From NCBI GenBank assembly GCA_014800515.1, contig JAAVFY010000019.1, forward strand, positions 1 through 33,259: DNA of 33,259 bases. Reading direction: 5' to 3'. Of the stretch, positions 17,063 through 27,027 are shown piece after piece. The position numbers were made by a program, and so were the translations under genes. The notes beneath the pieces were generated by a model. The model saw only the letters and a program-made list of their open reading frames with translations, did not search any database and was not told the DNA's origin. Origin of the DNA: Bacteroidales bacterium. Lineage in GTDB: Bacteria > Bacteroidota > Bacteroidia > Bacteroidales > Muribaculaceae. Within the stretch, counting starts at the first letter, position 1. Every line of letters starts with the position of its first letter.

Positions 17063-18139
17063 ATGTTTAACTTCGGAATATGGACAAGTGAGCTCAATAA
17101 TTGGTTTCTGAGCTTTATGCCTGACTGGCTCACGGTCATCGTTGAGTGTGTGCTCATAGGCGTGGCAATTCTTCTTGCTTACACTGTCCTCGCTATCTTC
17201 TATATCTTTTACGAGCGCAAGCTCTGTGCGTGGTTCCAGTGTCGTCTCGGACCTATGCGTGTCGGCAAATGGGGTCTTTGCCAGCTTTTCGCCGATGTGT
17301 TTAAGATGCTCATTAAAGAGCTTATCTCGCTTAAGGGTACTGACAAATTCCTCTTTAAACTCGCTCCCTATATCGTCATTACTTCTTCTATTGTGATGAT
17401 TGCCTGTCTGCCTTGGGGACGCGGTTTGCAGATAATCGATTATAATATCGGTATCTTCTTTATCCTCGCTGTCTCTTCTGTAGGTGTACTCGGCATTCTT
17501 CTCGCCGGATGGGCATCCAATAATAAGTATACTCTTATCGGTGCGATGCGAAGTGGCGCACAGATGATCAGCTATGAGATTTCTCTTGGTCTGGCCATTA
17601 TCACTATTGTGATTCTTGCCGGTTCTATGAATATCAATACCCTTGTGGCTGAGCAGAATTCCGCTTGGTTCATCTTCCGCGGACATATTCCGGCTATTAT
17701 CGCTTTCCTTATATATGTGGTTGCTGCCACTGCCGAGACCAACCGTGGTCCTTTCGACCTTCCGGAGGCTGAACATGAGCTTGTGGCCGGTTATCACACT
17801 GAGTATTCCGGCATTCATTTCGGTTTCTTCTATCTCGCGGAGTATCTGAATCTCTTTATCGTCAGTGGTATCGCCTCAATGATGTTCCTCGGTGGCTGGA
17901 TGCCTCTGCATATCCCCGGATGGGAGAGCTTCAACAATGTGATGGACTGGATTCCTTCTATTGTATGGTTCCTCGGAAAGTCGATCTTCGTGTCGTTTAT
18001 CATCATCTGGTTCAAGTGGACCTTCCCGCGTGTTCGTATTGACCAGATGCTCGCTTTCGAGTGGAAGTATCTCATGCCTCTCTCTCTTGCCAATCTCGTT
18101 CTTATGGCGGTGTGTGTGGCTATGGGCTGGCACTTCTGA
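17063..18139 (+). CDS. nuoH: Complex I subunit H
   Basis: YERKLCAWFQCRLGPMRVGKWGLCQLFADVFKMLIKE; AATAETNRGPFDLPEAEHELVAGYHTEYSG. Confidence 0.97.
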   Translation: MFNFGIWTSELNNWFLSFMPDWLTVIVECVLIGVAILLAYTVLAIFYIFYERKLCAWFQCRLGPMRVGKWGLCQLFADVFKMLIKELISLKGTDKFLFKLAPYIVITSSIVMIACLPWGRGLQIIDYNIGIFFILAVSSVGVLGILLAGWASNNKYTLIGAMRSGAQMISYEISLGLAIITIVILAGSMNINTLVAEQNSAWFIFRGHIPAIIAFLIYVVAATAETNRGPFDLPEAEHELVAGYHTEYSGIHFGFFYLAEYLNLFIVSGIASMMFLGGWMPLHIPGWESFNNVMDWIPSIVWFLGKSIFVSFIIIWFKWTFPRVRIDQMLAFEWKYLMPLSLANLVLMAVCVAMGWHF

Positions 18140-18226
18140 TTAGGCGCGTAAGACATTTTCATGCACTGACCATAGATTGGGTGTTGACCTTTTCTTATAT
18201 CTGAATAACAATAATAACAGCTATAA

Positions 18227-19747
<1,521 letters not shown>

Positions 19748-19776
19748 GTGACTAACTCGTTTATTTTCCTAAAGAG

Positions 19777-20013
19777 ATGACACTTGAAATCATATCTGCC
19801 CATGAGGTGATGTTCAAAGGAGAGGCCGAATCGGTCACTCTCCCGGGTGTGCTCGGTTCTTTCACCGTGCTCCGGAATCATGCCTCCCTCATTTCGGTAC
19901 TCAATGCCGGTAAGGTTGTGTTCCGCACTTCCGAGGGCCGCGAGATGTCTTACGATATCAAGGGCGGTCTTGCCGATGTCGATAATAATGTGGTGTCGGT
20001 GTGCATCTATTAA
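19777..20013 (+). CDS. atpC: F-type ATP synthase subunit epsilon, short form
   Basis: 78 aa: MTLEIISAHEVMFKGEAESVTLPGVLGSFTVLRNHASLISVL; beta-sandwich domain only. Confidence 0.93.
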   Translation: MTLEIISAHEVMFKGEAESVTLPGVLGSFTVLRNHASLISVLNAGKVVFRTSEGREMSYDIKGGLADVDNNVVSVCIY

Positions 20014-20020
20014 TTCTGAG

Positions 20021-21343
20021 ATGATGAGAAAAAAGTTTTCCATATTTGCACTTCTTCTCGCCGCCTTGTTCCTGCTGCCTGCCTCCCCGGCTTTGGCTCA
20101 GGAGAAGGAAAAGGTGAATACGGTGGAGAATGCCGAACCCGTGCTTGAGGATGAGAAGGAGTCAGGACTCGATGTGAAGGAAATCATTTTCCATCACCTC
20201 GGTGACGGCTACGGCTGGGAGGTGCCTTTCTCCCATGTCTACCGTATCCCGCTTCCAGTGATTGTGCGTGCCGAGGACGGCAAATGGTTCTGCTTCTCTT
20301 CTGCAAAGCTGACCGAGGTTGAGATCGTTAAGGATCTCAAGACCGGTTGGGAAAAGGAGGAGCTTGTCAGCGTCATTCATAAAGTGGAGCGTGACGGCAA
20401 GACCTATCTTTTCTCTATCGCACCTCACACTTCTGCTAATAAGAACAAGGTTGTGCAGCTTTTCCCGCTGACTTCCGCTCAGGATCAGGAAGCTTTTGAG
20501 AAAGCTGAGGAAGGTGCCGAAGTGCACGGCGGTGTCGCTGCCGTGCCGGGCTATGCCTACGTTGACGGTGCCTACTATCGTGAGTATAAAACTTGGGATA
20601 TTTCAATCACTAAGAATGTGCTTGCTCTCTTCATCACTACTGTGATTGTCACTATGATGGTCATGGGTGTTGTGAGGTGGTATGCACGTAAGGGCTTCAA
20701 GGCTCCGCGCAAGGGCATGGGCTTCATGGAGATGCTTATTGACTTCGTTTACACCGGTGTCATCAAGAGTACTCTCGGTGCGGTGAAAGGCCGCAAGTTC
20801 GCTCCCTTTCTGCTGACTTGTTTCTTCTTTATTCTTGTGATGAACCTCCTTGGCCTTATCGTGATCTTCCCCGGCGGTGCCAACCTTACGGGTAATATCG
20901 CGGTGACTCTCGTGCTCGCGGTGCTGACATTTATCGTCACCAATGTTCTTGGAAAGAAGCACTACTGGAAGGAGATTTTCTGGCCTGATGTGCCGATGTT
21001 CCTGAAGTGTCCGCTTCCCATCATGCAGCTTATCGAGATCTTCGGTATCTTCACAAAGCCGGCTGCACTTTGCGTCCGTCTGTTTGCCAACATGATGGGT
21101 GGTCACATGATCGTCATCACGCTTACCGTGCTAATCTTCATTTTCGCCGCTTTCGGCTCGGCTGCTGTCGGCGCCTCCACGGTGATCTCTGTGCTGTTCA
21201 CAATATTCATGCTTCTCATCGACGTGCTTGTGAGCTTTATCCAGGCATACGTGTTCACAATGCTCTCCACGATGTTTATCGCCATGGCGCAGGAAGAGGG
21301 CCACGAACATGAAGCCGGCGAGCACGATGCAATTGAAGCTTGA
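20021..21343 (+). CDS. atpB: F-type ATP synthase subunit a with N-terminal signal peptide and periplasmic extension
   Basis: MMRKKFSIFALLLAALFLLPASPALAQ, then extra domain, then subunit a core with TKPAALCVRLFANMMGGHMIV. ATG at 20021 or 20024 within ORF 19847. Confidence 0.93.
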   Translation: MMRKKFSIFALLLAALFLLPASPALAQEKEKVNTVENAEPVLEDEKESGLDVKEIIFHHLGDGYGWEVPFSHVYRIPLPVIVRAEDGKWFCFSSAKLTEVEIVKDLKTGWEKEELVSVIHKVERDGKTYLFSIAPHTSANKNKVVQLFPLTSAQDQEAFEKAEEGAEVHGGVAAVPGYAYVDGAYYREYKTWDISITKNVLALFITTVIVTMMVMGVVRWYARKGFKAPRKGMGFMEMLIDFVYTGVIKSTLGAVKGRKFAPFLLTCFFFILVMNLLGLIVIFPGGANLTGNIAVTLVLAVLTFIVTNVLGKKHYWKEIFWPDVPMFLKCPLPIMQLIEIFGIFTKPAALCVRLFANMMGGHMIVITLTVLIFIFAAFGSAAVGASTVISVLFTIFMLLIDVLVSFIQAYVFTMLSTMFIAMAQEEGHEHEAGEHDAIEA

Positions 21344-21415
21344 AAGAACCGGACATTACACTCTTAATATGAGCGGAGGGTTCTTGATAATGCCTGAAGC
21401 GTCCGCTTTTTCTTC
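21344..21415 (+). other. Overlapping alternative hairpins in the atpB-atpE intercistronic region (attenuator-like)
   Basis: AAGAACC (21344-21350)/GGTTCTT (21379-21385), versus AGCGGA (21372-21377)/TCCGCT (21402-21407) followed by TTTTTCTTC. Confidence 0.5.
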
Positions 21416-21421
21416 TACTAA

Positions 21422-21715
<294 letters not shown>

Positions 21716-21757
21716 TTCTCCGCATTCGAGAGATAATTCTTTAATCTAAATATCAGA

Positions 21758-22252
21758 ATGGAATTATTCACGCCCGATTTCGGTCTGGTATTCTGGATGT
21801 TCGTAGCCTTCATCATCCTCTTCATAATTCTCTGGAAGTGGGGATGGCCCGTGATCCTGAATAACATGGACGCCCGCGCCGATACTATCGACAAGGGTGT
21901 CGAATATGCACGTCAGGCCAAGGAGCAGCTCGACAACGCCCGCGCCGAGGCGCAGAAATATGTCGAGGAGGCTCAGCAGCGCCAGGCTGAAATGTTGCGT
22001 GATGCGGCTAAAATGAAGTCTCAGATCATTGAGGAAGCCCGTAATGAGGCAAGCCTCGAGGCTAAGAAAGTCATGGATGCCGCCAAAGTGTCGATTGAAC
22101 AGTCACGCAAGGAAGCTGAACTTCAGTTCAGAAACGAAGTCAGCAAGTTCTCCATCGATATCGCAGAGAAGATGGTGCGCAATCAGCTTAAGGATGATAA
22201 GGCGCAGAGTGAACTTGTAAATAAATTGTTGGACGAAATTGAGAAAAATTAA
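21758..22252 (+). CDS. atpF: F-type ATP synthase subunit b
   Basis: N-terminal TM helix (FGLVFWMFVAFIILFIILWKWGWPVI) and long charged helix, between atpE and atpH. Confidence 0.95.
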   Translation: MELFTPDFGLVFWMFVAFIILFIILWKWGWPVILNNMDARADTIDKGVEYARQAKEQLDNARAEAQKYVEEAQQRQAEMLRDAAKMKSQIIEEARNEASLEAKKVMDAAKVSIEQSRKEAELQFRNEVSKFSIDIAEKMVRNQLKDDKAQSELVNKLLDEIEKN

Positions 22253-22257
22253 GCCCT

Positions 22258-22806
22258 ATGGTAAATGGTCTGATTCCCCGGCGCTATGCCAAGGCCCTCT
22301 ATAAGTTCGCTCTTGAGAAGGGCAACGCCAAGGCGGTCTACGACGAGATGAAGGTCGTCATCGGCGCTTTCATGAAGAATCCTGACTTGCAGAAGGTACT
22401 TGCGAATCCTTTCGTGAGCGCTGCCGACAAGCAGGAACTCCTCATCGCGGCCGCCGGCGAGAACGCCGAAAATGATTACCGTGGGTTTGTGAAGCTTATT
22501 ATCGAGCTTCATCGCGAGCAGTTTGCTTATCTGATGGCTCTGGCTTACCGCGACATTTATCGCGAGGCCAATCGCATCTCTCAGGTGAAGATCACGACTG
22601 CCGCCAATCTCAACGATGCTGAGATGGACAAAATCCGTAATGTTGTAGTCAAGGCATTCCCTGACACCACTCTCGAGTTCTCATACGAGGTGAAGTCCGA
22701 ACTTATCGGTGGATTTGTCATTGATGTCGATTCGCTCAGAATGGATGCGTCTGTCAGCAACGAACTCGAACAACTTCGTCTTAACCTTTTAAGAAGCAAT
22801 CAATAA
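22258..22806 (+). CDS. atpH: F-type ATP synthase subunit delta
   Basis: [18 protein letters not shown] ... [31 protein letters not shown]. Confidence 0.95.
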   Translation: MVNGLIPRRYAKALYKFALEKGNAKAVYDEMKVVIGAFMKNPDLQKVLANPFVSAADKQELLIAAAGENAENDYRGFVKLIIELHREQFAYLMALAYRDIYREANRISQVKITTAANLNDAEMDKIRNVVVKAFPDTTLEFSYEVKSELIGGFVIDVDSLRMDASVSNELEQLRLNLLRSNQ

Positions 22807-24377
22807 TGCTCAACCCCAGCGAAATATCTGATATCTTAAAGCAGCAACTCGAAAACGTCAATTCTAAAGTGGCGTTCGAGGAGGTCGGCACTGTTCTCGA
22901 GGTCGGCGACGGCGTTGCCCATGTCTATGGCCTCGAAAATGTGAAGAGCAACGAGCTCGTGGAGTTTGAGAATGGCTCCACCGGTGTGGCCCTCAACCTC
23001 GAGGAAAGCAACGTCGGAGTCGTGCTCCTCAACAAAGTGAATGAAGTGACTGAAAATATGTCGGTGCGTCGCACGGGTGAGATTGCTTCTATACCTGTGG
23101 GCGAGGGGCTGCTCGGTCGTGTCATCAATATCCTTGGCGAACCTATCGACGGCAAAGGACCCATCGAAGGGAAGCTTATCCGTCTCCCGCTCGAGCGTAA
23201 GGCTCCCGGTGTTATCTATCGCCAGCCTGTGAACCAGCCTCTCCAGACCGGTCTTAAGGCTGTCGACTCGATGATTCCTATCGGTCGTGGTCAGCGTGAG
23301 CTTATCATCGGCGACCGTCAGATCGGTAAGACCGCTATCGCTATCGATACTATTATCAATCAGCGTCAGAACTATCTTGACGGAAAGCCCGTATATTGCA
23401 TCTACGTTGCTATCGGTCAGAAAGCTTCTTCTATCGCTTCTCTCGTGCATACGCTTGAGAAGTTTGGTGCCATGGACTATACAGTCGTTGTCGCTGCTAC
23501 AGCTTCCGACTCGGCTGCCATGCGCTACTGGGCTCCGTTCGCCGGTGTGGCCATCGGCGAGTATTTCCGCGATTCAGGTCGCGACGCACTCATCGTCTAT
23601 GATGACCTCTCAAAGCAAGCTGTGGCTTATCGTGAGATTTCTCTTATCCTTAAGCGTCCCTCCGGCCGTGAGGCTTATCCCGGTGATATCTTCTATCTCC
23701 ACTCACGTCTGTTGGAACGTGCCGCTAAGATTATTGACAATCAGGAGGTGGCTTCTGAGATGAACGACCTCCCCGAGGTGATGAAACCTCTCGTGAAGGG
23801 TGGCGGTTCGCTCACTGCTCTCCCGATCATCGAGACTCAGGCCGGCGACGTCTCAGCTTATATCCCGACTAACGTTATCTCTATCACCGACGGTCAGATC
23901 TTCCTTGAGACGTCTCTCTTCAACCAGGGTATTCGTCCTGCAGTCAATGTGGGTATCTCCGTGTCGCGTGTAGGTGGTAACGCTCAGATCAAGCCTATGA
24001 AGAAGGTGGCCGGTACTCTGAAGATTGCTCAGGCACAGTTCCGTGAGTTGGAATCGTTCACTAAGTTTGGTGGCGACATCGACCCGGTGACCGCTAAGGT
24101 GATCGACACAGGTCGTAAGAACCAGCAGCTGCTGATTCAGCCGCAATATCATCCCTGGCCTGTGGAAAATCAGGTGGCAGTCATCTATTGTGGTGTCAAT
24201 GGCCTCATGGAGAAAGTGCCTGTAGAGAAAATTAAGGAATTCGAGGAGCAGTTCATTCAGCTTGTGAAGGCAAAATACCAGAAGGAGGTGCTCGATGAGA
24301 TCAAGAACGGTCGTCTGACCGATGACGTTCAGGAGAAGATCCGTCAGTGTGCCGCCGAGGTGTCTGCACGTTTCTGA
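22806..24377 (+). CDS. atpA: F-type ATP synthase subunit alpha
   Basis: [66 protein letters not shown]. Confidence 0.98.
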   Translation: MLNPSEISDILKQQLENVNSKVAFEEVGTVLEVGDGVAHVYGLENVKSNELVEFENGSTGVALNLEESNVGVVLLNKVNEVTENMSVRRTGEIASIPVGEGLLGRVINILGEPIDGKGPIEGKLIRLPLERKAPGVIYRQPVNQPLQTGLKAVDSMIPIGRGQRELIIGDRQIGKTAIAIDTIINQRQNYLDGKPVYCIYVAIGQKASSIASLVHTLEKFGAMDYTVVVAATASDSAAMRYWAPFAGVAIGEYFRDSGRDALIVYDDLSKQAVAYREISLILKRPSGREAYPGDIFYLHSRLLERAAKIIDNQEVASEMNDLPEVMKPLVKGGGSLTALPIIETQAGDVSAYIPTNVISITDGQIFLETSLFNQGIRPAVNVGISVSRVGGNAQIKPMKKVAGTLKIAQAQFRELESFTKFGGDIDPVTAKVIDTGRKNQQLLIQPQYHPWPVENQVAVIYCGVNGLMEKVPVEKIKEFEEQFIQLVKAKYQKEVLDEIKNGRLTDDVQEKIRQCAAEVSARF

Positions 24378-24399
24378 TTCTTTTTTAATACTCTTATCA

Positions 24400-24469
24400 C
24401 ACCGGGCGGTGAATATCACGCTCCGGCCGGTGTCAATACGCCTGCCGCGGCCTCGCGGCCTCGGTAGGC
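24400..24469 (+). other. GC-rich hairpins in the atpA-atpG intercistronic region
   Basis: CACCGG (24400-24405)/CCGGTG (24427-24432); GCCTGCCG (24440-24447)/CGGTAGGC (24462-24469, one G-U) containing tandem CGCGGCCT. Confidence 0.55.
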
Positions 24470-24516
24470 ACTCGTTTGAAAACTGAATAGCAACTTTTAA
24501 AACAATATAACTTCAG

Positions 24517-25413
24517 ATGGCCACTCTTAAGGCACTTAAAATTCGTATCGGCTCCGTAGCTTCAAGTGAGAAGATCACGGGTGCCATGAAGATGATTTCT
24601 TCAGCGAAAGTACATAAGAATGAGCGCGCGCTCAAGCAGCTCCTTCCTTTTAAGAACCAGATCAAATCGATCATGGGCCATATTCTTGAGGCCGGGGATA
24701 ATTTCAACTCTCCTCTCACTCTCGAAAGGGAGGTGAAGTCGGTTGGCCTTGTGGTGTTCGGTTCGGACGACGGCCTCTGCGGTGCCTATAATGTAAATAT
24801 CTTTAAAAAGGTGCTCCAGCAACTCTCCGATCTCCGCGAACGCTACGGAAAGGATGTGAAGATCACTATTTTCCCGATCGGTAAGAAAATGGCGGCTGCC
24901 TGTCATCGGCTTGCCAAGTCAGACGTGGAAGTGCGTGTGCTTCCCGGGGTGAACTCCAAGATGGAAGGTCAGGCTGTGAATGATTTCACCCACACATTGC
25001 AGGATCTTTTCCTTGACGGCACGCTTGATAGGGTAGAGGTGGTCTATATGAAGTTCCACTCTATCTCACGTCAGACGTTGTCGATTGATCCGCTTTTCCC
25101 CGTGAGCACTGCCAACATTTTCGAAGATGCGTCGGCCGCCGACCGCAAGGAGGAGAATAAGATGTATATCTTCGAGCCCGATCCCAACAGTATCTTCAAC
25201 GAGGTGCTTCCGATGTTTGTGCTTTCCACAATGCAGGAGATCACTATTGAGAACCGAGCTTCCGAACAGGCTGCCAGAGTCATGGCAATGCAGGCCGCCA
25301 ACGACAATGCCCGCAAGCTTCAGGAAGAACTTCAGCTTGAATTCAATAAATTGCGTCAGCAGGGCATCACTACCGAGCTTCTTGATATTCTTGGAGGTCA
25401 GGTGGAGCGTTAA
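24517..25413 (+). CDS. atpG: F-type ATP synthase subunit gamma
   Basis: MATLKALKIRIGSVASSEKITGAMKMISSAKV ... ASEQAARVMAMQAANDNARKL. Confidence 0.96.
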   Translation: MATLKALKIRIGSVASSEKITGAMKMISSAKVHKNERALKQLLPFKNQIKSIMGHILEAGDNFNSPLTLEREVKSVGLVVFGSDDGLCGAYNVNIFKKVLQQLSDLRERYGKDVKITIFPIGKKMAAACHRLAKSDVEVRVLPGVNSKMEGQAVNDFTHTLQDLFLDGTLDRVEVVYMKFHSISRQTLSIDPLFPVSTANIFEDASAADRKEENKMYIFEPDPNSIFNEVLPMFVLSTMQEITIENRASEQAARVMAMQAANDNARKLQEELQLEFNKLRQQGITTELLDILGGQVER

Positions 25414-25422
25414 TGACGTTTC

Positions 25423-25457
25423 ATGATTCGCCGGAATCATAATTTATATTTTTTCTT
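25423..25457 (+). terminator. Weak hairpin plus T-rich tract between atpG and nuoI (possible attenuator)
   Basis: ATGATTC-GCCG-GAATCAT followed by aatttatattttttcttt; A/T-rich stem and the T-tract is not immediately adjacent. Confidence 0.35.
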
Positions 25458-25480
25458 TCGACTAACAACTCACTCAAAAT

Positions 25481-26122
25481 ATGGGTAGCATTAAGGATTA
25501 TTTCTCTTCTGTTGGCAAGGGTCTCAAGAGCCTTGTCCAGGGCATGGAGGTGACCGGCAAGGAGCTTGTCACCCCTAAGATCACGGAACAGTATCCCGAG
25601 AACCGTGCCACTCTGCAGATTCCCGACCGCTTCCGTGCGGAACTTACACTCAAGTATGACGATCAAGGTCGTCATAAGTGTATCGGTTGCGGCATCTGCC
25701 AGATGAACTGCCCCAACGGCACCATCAAGCTCACCACTAAAATGGTAGACCTTCCTGATGGTAAGAAAAAACGTAAACTCGACAAGTATTTCTACGACCT
25801 CGGCTCCTGCACTTTCTGTATGCTGTGCGTCACAACCTGTCCGCAGGATGCTCTTGAGTTTACAAATGATTTCGAGCAGGCTGTCTTCACTCGTGATAAA
25901 CTCGTGAAACAGCTCAACTATCGTCCAGAGCCTGCCGACGATGCTCCGGCACCCGCGCCCAAGCCGGCGATAGACCCTGAGAAGCTTGCCAAGATTAAAG
26001 CTGAGGCTCTGGCCAAGGCTGCAAAAATCAAGGCAGAGAAGGAAGCCGCCGCCAAGGCTGCCGCCGAGGCTGCTTCGAAGGCCGCAGATGATGCTCCCGA
26101 GGCTTCTGCTTCCGACAAATAA
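25481..26122 (+). CDS. nuoI: Complex I subunit I (two 4Fe-4S) with Ala/Lys-rich C-terminal extension
   Basis: CIGCGICQMNCPNG and CTFCMLCVTTCPQDA; C-terminal ~60 aa PAPAPKPAIDPEKLAKIKAEALAKAAKIKAEKEAAAKAAAEAASKAADDAPEASASDK. Confidence 0.95.
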   Translation: MGSIKDYFSSVGKGLKSLVQGMEVTGKELVTPKITEQYPENRATLQIPDRFRAELTLKYDDQGRHKCIGCGICQMNCPNGTIKLTTKMVDLPDGKKKRKLDKYFYDLGSCTFCMLCVTTCPQDALEFTNDFEQAVFTRDKLVKQLNYRPEPADDAPAPAPKPAIDPEKLAKIKAEALAKAAKIKAEKEAAAKAAAEAASKAADDAPEASASDK

Positions 26123-26154
26123 TCTCTTTCATCCGACAACAACAGAACAACATA

Positions 26155-26706
26155 ATGGATTTAGCAGGAATTTCTTCTTCTACTCCCGCAGGCTATGTGA
26201 TAGTCTATCTGTGCGCAGCCCTCGCCATGATCGTTTTCTCGTTCATGGCGGTTCGTTCGCGTTTGATTCTGCGGGCCGCGACCTATCTGCTTTTCGCCCT
26301 CATTTCTACAGCCGTGATGTATTTCCAACTCGGCTATCAATTTCTGGGCGCAGTGCAGATTGCCGTCTATGCCGGCGGCATTATGGTCCTATTCGTGTTT
26401 GCGATTCTTCTGACCCACCGTCCCGACGAGAAGAGTGCCCCTCTTACGAGCCATCGAAAGACTGTTGGTATATGCTGCAGCGTCTGTGGATCCGTGCTCC
26501 TCATCCTCGCGCTCTTCAATATGCCGCTTCTCGACGGAATGTCTATCAATCAGTGTCTCGCTGCCTCCGATCCGATCACCATGGAAATGATCGGACATGC
26601 CTTCACCGGCTCTGAACGTTTCCAGTATCTCCTGCCCTTTGAGGCGGTCAGCGTTCTTCTTCTCGCTTGTATAATCGGCGGCGTCGTCGTAGCCCGCAAA
26701 AGATAA
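26155..26706 (+). CDS. nuoJ: Complex I subunit J
   Basis: TYLLFALISTAVMYFQLGYQFLGAVQIAVYAGGIMVLFVFAILL. Confidence 0.96.
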   Translation: MDLAGISSSTPAGYVIVYLCAALAMIVFSFMAVRSRLILRAATYLLFALISTAVMYFQLGYQFLGAVQIAVYAGGIMVLFVFAILLTHRPDEKSAPLTSHRKTVGICCSVCGSVLLILALFNMPLLDGMSINQCLAASDPITMEMIGHAFTGSERFQYLLPFEAVSVLLLACIIGGVVVARKR

Positions 26707-26712
26707 TCGACT

Positions 26713-27024
26713 ATGGATCTAAGCATATTATGGTATCTTATACCCAGCGTTCTCATGTTCGCTTGCGGTGTCTACGGCTTCATTACCCGTAGAAATATGG
26801 TGGCCATCCTCATCTCTCTCGAGCTTATGCTCAATTCGGCCGACCTGAATTTCGTGATATTCAATCGCTTTCTCTTCCCGGGCTCTATGGAGGGTATGGT
26901 GTTCACTCTTTTCGCCATTGCCATTGCTGCCGCTGAGACTGCTCTCGCCATTGCGATAATAATCAATATTTATCGTTCTGTGGGAAGCACCGATATTCGT
27001 GAAACTACAAAAATGAAATTCTAA
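26713..27024 (+). CDS. nuoK: Complex I subunit K
   Basis: GVYGFITRRNMVAILISLELMLNSADLNFV ... FALFAIAIAAAETALAIAI-type sequence. Confidence 0.96.
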   Translation: MDLSILWYLIPSVLMFACGVYGFITRRNMVAILISLELMLNSADLNFVIFNRFLFPGSMEGMVFTLFAIAIAAAETALAIAIIINIYRSVGSTDIRETTKMKF

Positions 27025-27027
27025 GAT

